Shown piece by piece: positions 16,556 to 25,332 of a DNA stretch of 44,211 nucleotides; positions within the stretch are counted from its first letter, which is position 1, and every line of letters starts with the position of its first letter. A program made the position numbers and the translations under genes. The notes below the pieces were generated by a model. It made no database searches. It was not told the DNA's origin and saw only the letters and a list, made by a program, of their open reading frames with translations. Where the stretch lies: NCBI GenBank assembly GCA_031265205.1, contig JAISCZ010000011.1:1-44211 (forward strand). The letters are read 5' to 3'. The stretch is from Deltaproteobacteria bacterium (GTDB taxonomy: Bacteria > Desulfobacterota > Desulfarculia > Adiutricales > Adiutricaceae).

Positions 16556-17269
16556 ATGCTTATTTTAGGCAACGTGGATTTTGGGGCCGCTTTTCTCGCG
16601 GGCCTGGCCCTTTTTTTCACGCCCTGCTCCCTTCCGCTCATTCCGGCCTGGCTCGCGACCCTCACGGGCCGGGGTCCCGCGGAAATCCTGGGCTCGAGCG
16701 CCCCGTCCGGCCGCGTCCGCCGCGAATTCCTTTTTTCCACGCTTTTTTTCGTTTTGGGTTTCAGCCTCGTTTTTACCCTGATGGGGGCGGCGGCCAGTTA
16801 TTTGGGGGATTTTCTCTTTCGGCAAAAGGATTTCCTGCGCTACCTGGGCGCCCTGACGCTCTTCTTTTTCTCCCTGATCCTCTTGGGCGTCATTTCCCCC
16901 CAGAAATATCTCGGCGCGAGAGGCCTTAAAATCGCCTGGCGCCGGGCGGGCTTCGCGGGGGCTTTCGTGGTGGGCGTGGCCTTCGCCGCCGGCTGGACTC
17001 CCTGCGGGGGCCCTATTTTAGCCTCCCTTCTGGCCTTGGCCGCGACCCGGGAAAGCGTAGCCCGCGGCGCGGAACTCCTCTTTATCTTTTCCCTGGGGCT
17101 CGCCCTCCCCTTTTTGGTCTTTTCGCTTTTTTTAGGGAGGATCCTACCCTATCTAAAGAAAATAGGGCGTTACGGCGTTTGGCTGAACCGGGCTTTGGGC
17201 CTTTTGGTCTTGGCCCTCGCCGCGCTGCTTTTTTTGGATAAAATTCGCCTCATTACCCCCGACGCTTAA
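16556..17269 (+). CDS. ccdA: CcdA/DsbD-type transmembrane thiol reductant transporter
   Basis: CcdA proteins move reducing equivalents from cytoplasmic thioredoxin across the inner membrane to periplasmic thiol proteins, for cytochrome c maturation or disulfide repair. About six membrane segments can be seen in 237 residues. The two family motifs with redox cysteines are present: FFTPCSLPL in helix 1 and GWTPCGGPI in helix 4. The ATG at 16556 begins just before helix 1. An upstream in-frame extension is Arg-rich and unlikely. The thioredoxin-like partner starts 53 bases downstream, separated by a 17-bp perfect GC hairpin. Together they resemble a split DsbD. Confidence 0.9.
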   Translation: MLILGNVDFGAAFLAGLALFFTPCSLPLIPAWLATLTGRGPAEILGSSAPSGRVRREFLFSTLFFVLGFSLVFTLMGAAASYLGDFLFRQKDFLRYLGALTLFFFSLILLGVISPQKYLGARGLKIAWRRAGFAGAFVVGVAFAAGWTPCGGPILASLLALAATRESVARGAELLFIFSLGLALPFLVFSLFLGRILPYLKKIGRYGVWLNRALGLLVLALAALLFLDKIRLITPDA

Positions 17270-17273
17270 AATC

Positions 17274-17309
17274 GCGCCCCGCCGCGCGCGCTCGCGCGCG
17301 GCGGGGCGC
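17274..17309. promoter_or_regulatory. 17-bp perfect GC hairpin between ccdA and thioredoxin gene
   Basis: GCGCCCCGCCGCGCGCG (17274-17290) pairs perfectly with 17293-17309, leaving only 2 unpaired bases. It starts 5 bases after the ccdA stop and ends 13 bases before the next start codon. There is no U-run, so it is more likely an mRNA-stability or expression-balancing structure than a full terminator. Confidence 0.7.
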
Positions 17310-17322
17310 GGGGCAGGTTCCC

Positions 17323-17904
17323 ATGAAAAAAAGCATTATCCTCGCGACCGCCGCGCTGTGCGCGCTGATTCTCGTCGCGGGTTTTACCCTCCTCCCCGAC
17401 GGCGGCGGGAACTTCGCCCAGGGCTCGCCGGAAAGCGTTCCCGCTTTCGGCCCCGACGCCGCGCGTAACGCGAGCGCCCGGATCCAAGAGGCCAAAGCCA
17501 CGACCACGGTACCCCTCCCGGAGGCCTTAAGCCTTTTTTCGGTGGAGGAGGCCTTCGACGCGGCCAAGGCCGAGGGCAAATACGTCGTTTTTTATTTCTG
17601 GGCCTCCTGGTGCCACAACTGCGCCGATTTTAACCAAGAGGTGCTGCCGAATCCCGCCATTTTGGAGGAACTCAACAAGTCTTTCACTTTAGTGCCGGTG
17701 GATTACGACAACGATCCCGACCAACTCGTCCGCGTCTTTCGGGTGCGGGCCGTTCCCTATTTTATTTTTATCGACGGCGCGGGCGAGCCGGCCACGGTCC
17801 TCCCGGGGGCGGTGGACGCCCCCATCTTTTTAACGGTTTTAAAATACGTGTCCTCGGGCTCCTACAAAGACATGGAATTTGACGAGTTCGCCACGAGCCT
17901 GTAG
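17323..17904 (+). CDS. Periplasmic thioredoxin-like protein (DsbD gamma-type)
   Basis: The 193-residue protein has an N-terminal membrane anchor or signal (residues 4-24) and a thioredoxin fold from about residue 70. The redox motif WCHNC is at 96-100, preceded by YVVFYFWAS. VPVDYDNDPDQL and a cis-proline loop RAVPYFIF follow. The CxxC spacing and DYDND context match the DsbD C-terminal (gamma) domain. It likely receives electrons from the adjacent CcdA and reduces periplasmic substrates. The final 20 residues are acidic and variable. A GC stem-loop at 17912-17943 follows the stop. Confidence 0.88.
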   Translation: MKKSIILATAALCALILVAGFTLLPDGGGNFAQGSPESVPAFGPDAARNASARIQEAKATTTVPLPEALSLFSVEEAFDAAKAEGKYVVFYFWASWCHNCADFNQEVLPNPAILEELNKSFTLVPVDYDNDPDQLVRVFRVRAVPYFIFIDGAGEPATVLPGAVDAPIFLTVLKYVSSGSYKDMEFDEFATSL

Positions 17905-17911
17905 TTCTCGC

Positions 17912-17943
17912 CTTTCCGGCCCTCGCCCCCTGGGGCCGGAAAG
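17912..17943 (+). terminator. Stem-loop after the ccdA-thioredoxin pair
   Basis: CTTTCCGGCCC and GGGCCGGAAAG form a perfect 11-bp stem with a 10-nt loop, starting 8 bases after the stop codon. No immediate T-run follows, although an AT-rich tract lies about 30 bases on. It is a probable transcription end or mRNA 3' stabiliser. Confidence 0.5.
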
Positions 17944-18069
17944 CGACCTTGGGCGAGACGAGGGGGAACTAATTTTTAAATTTTTAGGAGGCGACCCTCT
18001 CGCGCCCGCGCGCTTTGGGGGCCCCGCTTTTTCGCCTTAAGTCTCCTTATTTTTCGCGAGGGAACACAC

Positions 18070-18987
18070 ATGAAAGCCCTTTTCGCCAAAGCCGCCGCGC
18101 GCCTCTTTCTGGCTTGCGCGATTCTGCCCCTGGCCGCGGCCTGCATGACGGTCCCCGGGACCGGTCGCTCCCAACTAAATTTCGTGAACCAGGCCGCCCT
18201 CAACCAAGAGGCCGCCGCGGCTTACCGGGAGATCACGGCCCCGGGCAAACTTTCCACCAACCGCCGCGACGCGGAGTTGATCAAAAAGGTGGGGGCGCGG
18301 ATCGCCCGGGCCTCGGAGCTGCTCTTGGCCGAATACGGCCAGGCGGACGAAATCGCGGGCTTTAACTGGGAATTCAATCTTATTGAGTCCGACGACGTCA
18401 ACGCCTTCTGTCTTCCGGGCGGCAAAGTGGCTTTCTACACCGGCATTATGGGAATCTGCCACGACGAGGAGGGAATCGCCACGGTCATGGGGCACGAGGT
18501 GGCCCACGTCATCGCCCAGCATGGGGCGGAACGGGCCAGCCAGGGGCAGATGGCCCAGATCGGGGGCTTCATTTTGGGAACGGCCTTGGGCGGGGGCGGC
18601 ATGTCCTCGACCACGGCGGATCTGGTCATGCAGGCCTACGGCCTGGGGGCCCAGATCGGCGTTTTGCTGCCCTTCTCCCGCGCCCACGAGTCGGAGGCCG
18701 ACCGCATCGGCTTAAGCCTCATGGCCCTGGCCGGCTACGACCCCGACAAGGCCATTCAGTTTTGGGACCGCATGAGCGCGGACTCCGGCGGCTCTAACGA
18801 CGCTTTGAACTTTTTGAGCACCCATCCCACGGACAGCCAGAGGATTAAAAACATCACGGCCTATATCCCCGAGGCCAAGACCCGGGCCGAGACGAACCAT
18901 ATCGCGCCCGTCAAGGAGAATCAGCTGGTCACGACTCCCGCCAAGGCGGACCCCGCCAAGGGGGCGCGCGACGGAAGCTCCAGCTAA
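18070..18987 (+). CDS. M48-family zinc metalloprotease lipoprotein (LoiP/YcaL-like)
   Basis: The 305-residue protein starts with a lipoprotein signal: hydrophobic residues 11-24 and the lipobox LAAAC, giving a lipidated Cys at residue 25. The catalytic zinc motif HEVAH lies in the MGHEVAHVIAQHGAERASQ segment near residue 145. The third ligand Glu is in HESEADRIGL near 205, followed by ALAGYDPDKAIQFWDRM and a STHPTDSQRI tail, all typical of envelope M48 proteases such as LoiP, YcaL and BepA. It probably degrades misfolded outer-membrane or periplasmic proteins. The start follows a GAGGG-containing leader. It lies between the thiol pair and tolC on the same strand, in keeping with an envelope-maintenance neighbourhood. 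Confidence 0.93.
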   Translation: MKALFAKAAARLFLACAILPLAAACMTVPGTGRSQLNFVNQAALNQEAAAAYREITAPGKLSTNRRDAELIKKVGARIARASELLLAEYGQADEIAGFNWEFNLIESDDVNAFCLPGGKVAFYTGIMGICHDEEGIATVMGHEVAHVIAQHGAERASQGQMAQIGGFILGTALGGGGMSSTTADLVMQAYGLGAQIGVLLPFSRAHESEADRIGLSLMALAGYDPDKAIQFWDRMSADSGGSNDALNFLSTHPTDSQRIKNITAYIPEAKTRAETNHIAPVKENQLVTTPAKADPAKGARDGSSS

Positions 18988-19303
18988 AGGCCTTTTTTTG
19001 ACGCGTCGCTCCGGGGCCTAAGCGGGAAAGCCGCCTTGAGCCCCGGGGCGCCGCGTTTGCGCGAGGGGCGGGCGCCTCCGGAAAAGCCCCTTCCCCCTTT
19101 TCCCCTTCCAAGTCCCTCCCCTGGCCTCCCGCGCCTCGCGGCGCCGCTTTTTCCCCCGCGTTTCCCCCGACATTTTTAAATAGCCCATCCTCAAAGAGCC
19201 TTTAAAGCGCCATTTTTTTTCTCGCCTCCCGCCCCGCCGCGCGGAAAAGAGGAGGCGAAAACTGAAGGACCATAATATATTTGGAAAGGTTTTCGCAGTC
19301 ATT
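18988..19303. other. Intergenic region before tolC
   Basis: Just after the M48 stop, AAAGGCCTTTTTTT offers a short U-run with a weak stem, and further GC stems follow (CCGGGGC / GCCCCGG near 19010-19045). The final 60 bases before tolC are AT-rich (CATAATATATTTGG near 19270) and may hold its promoter. No gene was found. Confidence 0.4.
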
Positions 19304-20812
19304 ATGTCCCACGCCCTTAGCCTTTCGCGTCTTCTTTCCCCGGGAAAGGGCCTCTTAATCTGGCCCTTTCTCCTCCTGTTGGCGCTCTCCCTCGGCTGCG
19401 CCGACCCCTACCGCCACGTTGTCGCCAAGCCTTACCTCGCCGAGCCGCCGACCCCGGAGACGATCTTCGGGGAGGCCACTTTCGGGAAAGGCGCCTCCCC
19501 GGGAGGCGTCGGGGCCATCCAGGCGCCGGTCTTGCCCAGCGGGGGAACCCTTTCTTTGGACGACTGTCTCGTTTTGGCCCAAAGGGTGAGCCCCGCTTTG
19601 GACAGCGCCCAGTTGGGGCAGTTGAGCGCCCAGTGGTCCCAGTGGCAGGCGGTGACTCAGTTTTTGCCCACGGGCGGACTCGGCTACGGGGTCACCCATT
19701 ACGACAATTCCCCCTCCTACGGGGTCTCCAATTACAATAACGCCTCGGCGCCCTTAACGGGCATGGGCCGCGATCAGTTCTCCTGGCAGATCGGCTTCAA
19801 CCAGCCGCTCTTCACGGGCGGGCGCCTCAGCGCCAATTATTTCCTCTCGCGCCTGGGGGTGGAGGCCTCGGCCATTCAAACCACCCAGTCCCGGGAAGAC
19901 CTTCTTTTGAGCGTGAAGGAAGCCTATTTCGCCATTCTGGCCACGGAAAAGGCCCTCGCCGTGGCCAAGACCAGCGTGGTGAATCTCTCCAGTCACCTCA
20001 ATTCCGCGCGGAACTTTTTTGACGTGGGGATGGTGCCTCGCAACCAGGTCCTGGCCGCGGAAGTGGAGCTGGCCCAGGCGCAGCAAGAGGAGACCACCCA
20101 GGAGCGCAATCTCGTCGTCAATACCGCGCGCCTCAATATCCTTCTGCGCCAAGCCCCCGACGGGCCCTTAAAGATCGCGGACGCTTTGCGCTATTACCCC
20201 TTCCCCCTGACGCTGGAACGCTGTCTGGAGCTGGGCCTCCAGAACAACCCGGAAATCCTTCTGGGCAAGAACCAGGTGGAGGCCGGGGCCAAGGGCGTGG
20301 ATTTGGCCCGCGCGGATCTCTACCCCCAGTTCTCTTTGGCCTATACCCACTCCTCCACGGGCAACACGCCCCGGGCGCACGGCGGGTGGTCCGCGGACAG
20401 CTCCTCCTGGAATATCGCGGCCGTCATGTCCTTTAATTTTTGGGAGTGGGGCAGGGTCAGGGCCGAAGTGGAAAAGAGCAAAGTCGCCCTCAACCAGGCC
20501 ATCGATCAGCTCACCTCCTTGGAGGACCTCGCCAAACTGGAAATCACCACCAATTACCAGGGGCTCCTGTCCGCGGGCCGCAACATTGACACCTCGGCCA
20601 AGGCCGTGGTCTCCGCCGCCGAGGATTTGCGGATGGTAACCGAGCGTTACCAGGAGCAGGTCGCGACCAATACCGAGGTCCTCGACGCCCAGACCCGCTA
20701 CAGCCAAGCCCAGTACGAGCATTTCGCGGCTCTCTACAACTATAACCTGGCTTGGGCCGCTTTGGAGCGCTCTTTGGGGCAAAGGGTCCTCCCCCAGGGG
20801 ACAATCGGCTAG
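19304..20812 (+). CDS. TolC-family outer-membrane efflux lipoprotein
   Basis: TolC-type proteins form the outer-membrane exit duct for RND, ABC or MFS efflux pumps. This 502-residue protein has a signal ending at a lipobox LSLGC (Cys near residue 31), so it is of the NodT/OprM lipoprotein type. Two outer-membrane efflux repeats follow. The first begins SLDDCLVLAQRVSPALDSAQLG near residue 85; the second begins TLERCLELGLQNNPEILLGKNQVEAG near 300. Periplasmic coiled-coil segments are Ala/Gln/Glu-rich, and the end contains TRYSQAQYEHFAALYNYNLAWAALERSLG, typical of the family. No pump or adaptor gene lies nearby in the window. A 30-bp palindrome follows the stop. Confidence 0.93.
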   Translation: MSHALSLSRLLSPGKGLLIWPFLLLLALSLGCADPYRHVVAKPYLAEPPTPETIFGEATFGKGASPGGVGAIQAPVLPSGGTLSLDDCLVLAQRVSPALDSAQLGQLSAQWSQWQAVTQFLPTGGLGYGVTHYDNSPSYGVSNYNNASAPLTGMGRDQFSWQIGFNQPLFTGGRLSANYFLSRLGVEASAIQTTQSREDLLLSVKEAYFAILATEKALAVAKTSVVNLSSHLNSARNFFDVGMVPRNQVLAAEVELAQAQQEETTQERNLVVNTARLNILLRQAPDGPLKIADALRYYPFPLTLERCLELGLQNNPEILLGKNQVEAGAKGVDLARADLYPQFSLAYTHSSTGNTPRAHGGWSADSSSWNIAAVMSFNFWEWGRVRAEVEKSKVALNQAIDQLTSLEDLAKLEITTNYQGLLSAGRNIDTSAKAVVSAAEDLRMVTERYQEQVATNTEVLDAQTRYSQAQYEHFAALYNYNLAWAALERSLGQRVLPQGTIG

Positions 20813-20836
20813 AAAGCCCTGAAGCGCCCGCGGCGA

Positions 20837-20866
20837 GGGGGCCCCAAGCGCGCGCTTGGGGCCCCC
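20837..20866. promoter_or_regulatory. 30-bp perfect GC palindrome between tolC and phzF-like gene
   Basis: GGGGGCCCCAAGCGC (20837-20851) is the exact inverse complement of 20852-20866. It starts 24 bases after the tolC stop and ends about 45 bases before the next gene. As RNA it would be a very stable hairpin. It has no U-run. It is similar in style to the hairpin at 17274-17309. Confidence 0.7.
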
Positions 20867-20910
20867 GTGGGCGCGCGGCGCCTGTGTGGGACGCGCGCTA
20901 TTGGGGGAAT

Positions 20911-21756
20911 ATGATCCAGAAAGTCTTTTTAGTCGACGCGCTGGCGGACGGCCCGTTTTCCGGGGCGCCCACCCGCGTCATTTTTCTGACGAGCCCCATC
21001 GAAAGATTTAAGATGGCCTCCCTGGCGGCCGAATTGGGCGCCCAGGAGACCGTTTACGTCCTTCCCCACTCCCAGGCCTATATTTTGCGTTTTTTTACCC
21101 CCCAGGCGGAAATCAAGCTGGGGGTACAGGGCGCCATGGCGGCCGCCCACCTGATTTACGACATTGGGATTCGCCCCCCGGACGAGCCTTTGCCTTTTCT
21201 CACCCAAGAGGGCGAGGCGCGCGCCGCTTTTATTCCCCCGGACGCCTGCTCGCTAACGCTGGACGCCGAGCCCGCCTCCCCATTGCGGGACGAGGACATC
21301 CGCCTGGCCGCGCCCCTCTTGGACCTGTCGCCGCGCCAGATCGCCTGGGGCCTGGGGCTTCCCGGCAAAACGCTCATTTTGGCCGTCGACGACTATCAGC
21401 TCCTCAAGCGCCTGGAACCCAATTTGGCCAATATCACCCGGGAGGGGCTTGGGCTCGGCGGCGTGGCCGTGACGGCCCTCGCCAAGCGGGGGGACTGCGA
21501 CTATTATCTGCGCTCCTTTAGGCCCAAGCTTGGCCTTGGCGAGGAGAGCGTCTCCGGGGGCGTCAACCGCTCCTTGGCGCCCCATTGGGGCAAACTTTTA
21601 GGCAAAACGAGGCTTACCGCCCGCCAGCTCTCCCGCCGGGGGGGGCTGATGACCGTCGAGATCCAAAGCCCGGACCGCGTCGTCCTCCAAGGGCGCTCCA
21701 CCACCGTTTTGAGGGCGGATATCCTCTTGGAGGATTTGGAGGCCCGGATTTTTTAA
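20911..21756 (+). CDS. PhzF-family isomerase-like protein (divergent)
   Basis: PhzF-type proteins have the diaminopimelate-epimerase fold; PhzF isomerises a chorismate-derived intermediate, and most homologues have unknown substrates. The 281-residue product starts with VFLVDALADGPFSGAPTRVIFL, the usual N-terminal strand pair. It continues with GAQETVYVLP, whose Glu aligns with the catalytic Glu of PhzF, and RFFTPQAEIKLGVQGAMAAAHLI. Family landmarks are altered: the expected G-H-A-T after the FTP motif reads GVQGA, and the late D-P-V-T-G-S region reads EESVSGG. Start at ATG 20911 after GGGGGAA. The fold assignment is fairly secure; the enzymatic activity is doubtful. Confidence 0.8.
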   Translation: MIQKVFLVDALADGPFSGAPTRVIFLTSPIERFKMASLAAELGAQETVYVLPHSQAYILRFFTPQAEIKLGVQGAMAAAHLIYDIGIRPPDEPLPFLTQEGEARAAFIPPDACSLTLDAEPASPLRDEDIRLAAPLLDLSPRQIAWGLGLPGKTLILAVDDYQLLKRLEPNLANITREGLGLGGVAVTALAKRGDCDYYLRSFRPKLGLGEESVSGGVNRSLAPHWGKLLGKTRLTARQLSRRGGLMTVEIQSPDRVVLQGRSTTVLRADILLEDLEARIF

Positions 21757-21784
21757 GGACGCGCGCGCCGCGCGGGGGGCGCCG

Positions 21785-22489
21785 CTACAGGGCGCCCCTC
21801 CGAACCGGGCTTAAGTCCATCGGCTCGCGCGCGGACGGGCCGCGCGCGCTCATGGGCTTGCCGCAGAGGACGCAGATAGGCGGCGCCCCGGGCCACTCTA
21901 GGAGCGGGTTCGGCAGGGAGAAGGCGGCGGTGGACTCGCAGCCGAGGCAGTCAAAGAAAAAGAGGGCGCGCGGCGCGCCGCGCGGGGAGCGCGTCCGGGC
22001 GAGTTCCTGGGAGCGCAGGTAGGCGACGGTGGGGAGGCGCGCCAAGCGATCCTTAAATTTGCGGTAAAGCCGGAGAAAGACGGGCGAGTCCGAGGGGTAG
22101 TTCACGTAGCCCCGGGTGACGCCCCGCGCGGTCAGGCCCAATTTCTCGGCCTCGGCGACAAAGGAGGCCCGGTGGTTTAAAAGGTCCACGTTTTCGCCGC
22201 GCGCGGCGAAATATTCCCCGTCCTCCTTGAGGTGGATGGCGTTGTGGAGCGTTTGGGCGAAAAAGAAGAGCCGGGTCTCTTCCTTTTCCCACCCTAAAAA
22301 GAGTTTGGGGGTAACGGTTATAAGGGGCGTGACTCCGTTGATCTCCGGGTCAAAGGAGCACAACTCCTCGGAGTTGCTAAGGTTAATGGTCTTCGCGCTG
22401 GAGGGGTAAATTCTGAGCTTAAACGGGCGGTGGGCGTATCCGAGTTCTTGGAGAACGTCTAAAAAAATGTCTTTGAGTAAATGACGCAT
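21785..22489 (-). CDS. SprT-like protein with C-terminal zinc ribbon (HNxxH)
   Basis: This 234-residue protein shows the layout of SprT-like zincins: an N-terminal helix, a strand region with ITVTPKLFL, then TLHNAIHL near residue 80-88 and NHRASFVAEAEKLGL near 105-120. A C-terminal ribbon contains CLGC and CVLC pairs near residues 180 and 208. In active SprT proteins the helix reads HExxH; here it is HNAIH, so the catalytic Glu appears to be replaced by Asn. The last 25 residues are Arg/Pro-rich. It is convergent with the phzF-like gene, 28 bases apart. The SprT assignment is by motif layout and is moderate. The DNA-related or proteolytic role is unproven. Confidence 0.6.
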   Translation of the reverse strand: MRHLLKDIFLDVLQELGYAHRPFKLRIYPSSAKTINLSNSEELCSFDPEINGVTPLITVTPKLFLGWEKEETRLFFFAQTLHNAIHLKEDGEYFAARGENVDLLNHRASFVAEAEKLGLTARGVTRGYVNYPSDSPVFLRLYRKFKDRLARLPTVAYLRSQELARTRSPRGAPRALFFFDCLGCESTAAFSLPNPLLEWPGAPPICVLCGKPMSARGPSAREPMDLSPVRRGAL

Positions 22490-23272
22490 ATTAGAAATTT
22501 ATAAAAAGGGGGAAAGTTTGAGGAAATTAAGGAAGTTTTATTTAGACGCGTAAAGGGCGCGAAAAAAGCGAAGGGCCACGGTTTGAGGGGCCGAGCTTTT
22601 TTCCTGAGGCCTTAAGGCGGATCTTTTGGCCTTAAGGCGAGCGCGGCGCGCCGAGGCGCGCGTTGAGCCTTCCAAGGTGAGTTGCGGGGGATGGCGACTC
22701 GGTTTGCAAGTTAATTTAGAGGCCAAAGGCGTTCCGGGGGAAAAAGCTCCCCCATGGCGAACGCGCTTTTTTACGGAAGAATAAGGCCATAATACAAAAT
22801 TTAATGGGAAAAGCAAGCCTTTTCGCGCGCCTCTTGGGCGCCTTGAGGCGCGCGCCGTAAGCTAGCGCGCCCCTCAAGGAGCGCTCGCGGCGGCGAAAAA
22901 AAGATTGGCTATTTTCAAGCGATTACGTTAAATTTATAATAAAACGCTTTAATTTATCCTTAAATATTCGCGTTAGTTTTCTGGGGACGCCTGAGAGTAA
23001 ACGCGCTGGCGAGCGCGGCGAGCGGCGCCGCGGTTATCCCTCGCCGCGGGCCTTTCGGCCCAAATTCTCTTAAAACTCCAGCTTAACCGCGAGATTTCCG
23101 CTTGAGGGATGGCGCCTGGAAGGGTTGGCCGCTCGCGGCGCCCTTGCCTTTCGGCGCGAAAACTTCCAAAATACCCAAAAGATCAAGCTTTTCCCGCGCG
23201 TCGCGGGAGAGCGGCCATATTTCTTAGGAAAGCGCGGGGGAGGCGCGCCGCCGCGCCGCGAGGCCTGACGGA
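22490..23272. other. Intergenic region with one large hairpin
   Basis: No convincing gene is seen. At 22841-22879 a 15-bp stem with one mismatch (CCTTGAGGCGCGCGC against GCGCGCCCCTCAAGG, 9-nt loop) could end transcription. An AT-rich pocket at about 22910-22985 contrasts with its GC-rich surroundings. The rest reads as Arg/Ala-rich shadow frames. Confidence 0.45.
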
Positions 23273-23872
23273 ATGGAATTCCTCGACTCTTTTAGCGCGC
23301 GCTTGGACGCCGCGGTTCCCCCAGGCGGGGAAGAGGCTCAATCGGGCCCGCGCGTGGCCTCTTTTCTGGAATATTTTATCCAAGAGCGCGGAGAGCTCGC
23401 GCGTTATCTGTGGGAGCTGGCGCGCGCCCTCAAAACGGTGGACCTTGAGCTTTCCCTTACAATCAGCAAATTCTTAAGGCGCGCGAACAGCAAAATTATC
23501 GCGCTCTATGGCCAATATCCCTGGTTTTACTTAGTCGAGCGCAAAATTCCGCCGGAGGCGGCGGACGCGCTTCTGCGGACTATAAGGGAAGGACAAGGGA
23601 TCTCCGCGGAAAAAAAGGCTCTGTCGCGCTCCTGGGGTTATCCCGCGCGGGAGCGCGTCCTGGAAGTTTACGGCGCCCTTTACGCGCCCGCGCTGAAAAT
23701 AGGCCAGGAGGCGTGGGGCCTCGCGCTCCAAGCGCGCGCCGCGCTCTCGGGCCAAGACGGCCCAAGCTTTCCGTCGGAGGCGGATGGCGGGGCGCCCGTC
23801 CGCTACCGCGGGGCGGTGGAAGAGCTATTGGGGGAGATCGAGGCGCTGTGGCGCGCGGGGGCGGGCGCCTAA
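23273..23872 (+). CDS. Hypothetical helical protein
   Basis: A 199-residue product beginning MEFLDSFSARLDAAVPPGGE. It appears mostly alpha-helical, with amphipathic stretches such as FLEYFIQERGELARYLWELARALKTV and VLEVYGALYAPALKIGQEA, and a central YGQYPWFYLVERKIPP segment. It has no signal peptide, no membrane helix and no recognisable motif. The mix of hydrophobic and acidic residues is more protein-like than the Arg-rich frames around it, which is why I regard it as a gene. It stands alone, about 150 bases before the broken hydrolase gene. Confidence 0.5.
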   Translation: MEFLDSFSARLDAAVPPGGEEAQSGPRVASFLEYFIQERGELARYLWELARALKTVDLELSLTISKFLRRANSKIIALYGQYPWFYLVERKIPPEAADALLRTIREGQGISAEKKALSRSWGYPARERVLEVYGALYAPALKIGQEAWGLALQARAALSGQDGPSFPSEADGGAPVRYRGAVEELLGEIEALWRAGAGA

Positions 23873-24027
23873 AGCCCCGAGCGCCTTCCGGGGGCGCCCG
23901 CTTAAGGCCGTGGCCGGGGAGCGCGGGGGGCTTGGGGCGCGTCGCCGCGCGCTTAAGATCCCGCCAGTTTGAAGTCGCGGCGTCGCTTTAAAGGGAAATA
24001 TTCCCTCTTCCGCGAGAAAGGCGGCCT

Positions 24028-25145
24028 ATGTCGCTCGTCCCAAGGCGGCGCGCCTGGCGCGCGCCGCTCTCCATAGTCTTGGCGTCCCTCGCCCTCGCTT
24101 TGACGGGCCGCTCGGCCAAATACGGAAGGCTCCCCGCGGGCGAGAGGCTCGCGCGCGTTGAGCTATCGCCCAATTATCGGGACGGCGAATTCCGTAACCA
24201 AGCCCTGGCCCCTCCCCGGGTCGGGGACAGGGGGCGCTTCGCTAGTCTCTGGCGTTTCCTCCGCGACGACGCGGAACGCCTCAAGCCCGCCGCGCCTTTG
24301 CCCATGGCCCATACCGATTCGCGCTCGCTCGCGCGGGAGCGGGATTGGGTCGTCTGGCTGGGGCGCTCCTCCGTCTACGCCCAGCTCGGCGGGAAAAGAA
24401 TCTTAATCGATCCGGTTTTCAGCGACCACGCGGCCCCTTTCTTTTTCCTGAACCGGGCTTTTGTCGGCGAGCGCCCCTTTCGGCCACGGGACGCGCCGGA
24501 CATAGATTACCTGTTGATTTCCCACGATCGCTGGGATCATCTGGACTACCCGACGCCGCTGGCCCTGAAGCCCAAAATCGGGACCGTTGTCCGCGGCTTG
24601 GGCGTGGGCGCCCATTTGGAGCGCTGGGGCTTTTCCCCGAGCGGATCCGGGAGGCCGACTGGGGCGAGTCCTTGGAGCTAGAACGGGTTTCGCGATCCAC
24701 GTTCTCCCGGCGCGCCATTTTTCCGGCCGCTTTTTGACGCGGAACAAGACATTGTGGGTCAGTTTTGTCGTCGATACCCCGGAAAGGCGGGTCTTTTTCA
24801 GCGGCGAAACGCGGCTACGGGCCGCGTTTCGCGGAAATCGGCCAAAAATACGGCCCCTTTGCTTAGGCTTTAATCGAAAACGGCCAATACGACCCCGAAT
24901 GGCCCAACAGCCACATGACCCCGGAGGAAGTCGCGGAGGCCGCGGCGGACGCGCGGGCGAAGGCGGCGCCGCCCATTCATTCCGGCCGTTTCGCCATCGC
25001 GCGACACGCTTGGGACGATCCCTCTATCCGCTTGGAACGCGCCAGCTTGGGGCGGGAGCGCGAGCTTTGGACCCCCATCATCGGGGAACCGGTGGACTTG
25101 GGCGCCCCGGGCCATTCTTTTACGCGCTGGTGGGTCGGGAGATGA
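24028..25145 (+). pseudogene. MBL-fold hydrolase pseudogene (NAPE-PLD/UlaG-like)
   Basis: Pieces of one metallo-beta-lactamase-fold lipid-hydrolase-like protein are spread over three frames. Frame 1 (24028-about 24645) holds the start, VWLGRSSVYAQLGGKRILIDPVFSDHA and the metal motif SHDRWDHLD. A base is then lost and ERIREADWGESLELE is read in another frame. The third piece, AIHVLPARHFSGRFLTRNKTLWVSF, lies at about 24700-24815. A third shift leads to GYGPRFAEIGQKYGPFA, followed by an in-frame TAG at 24864-24866 and then ALIENGQYDPEWPNSHMTPEE to the end. The metal motif itself is altered (a typical member has SHxHYDHLD). Three frameshifts plus a stop make this a clear pseudogene. Confidence 0.85.
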
Positions 25146-25332
25146 GCCACGCGCCTTGGCGGCCTCTTCCCCTTGAGATCCCCAAGGAAGGCGCGCGGCG
25201 GCCGGGCCGGGCGACGCCGTCGCGCGAGCTTTAAAAGGGTATAGCCCGCTCGGAGCGAGGCCACCTTTATCCGCGCTAGGCGGGCCGCGCGCTTTGGCCA
25301 AAGAGACCGGCCCCGCGCGACGGCGCTAGCGG

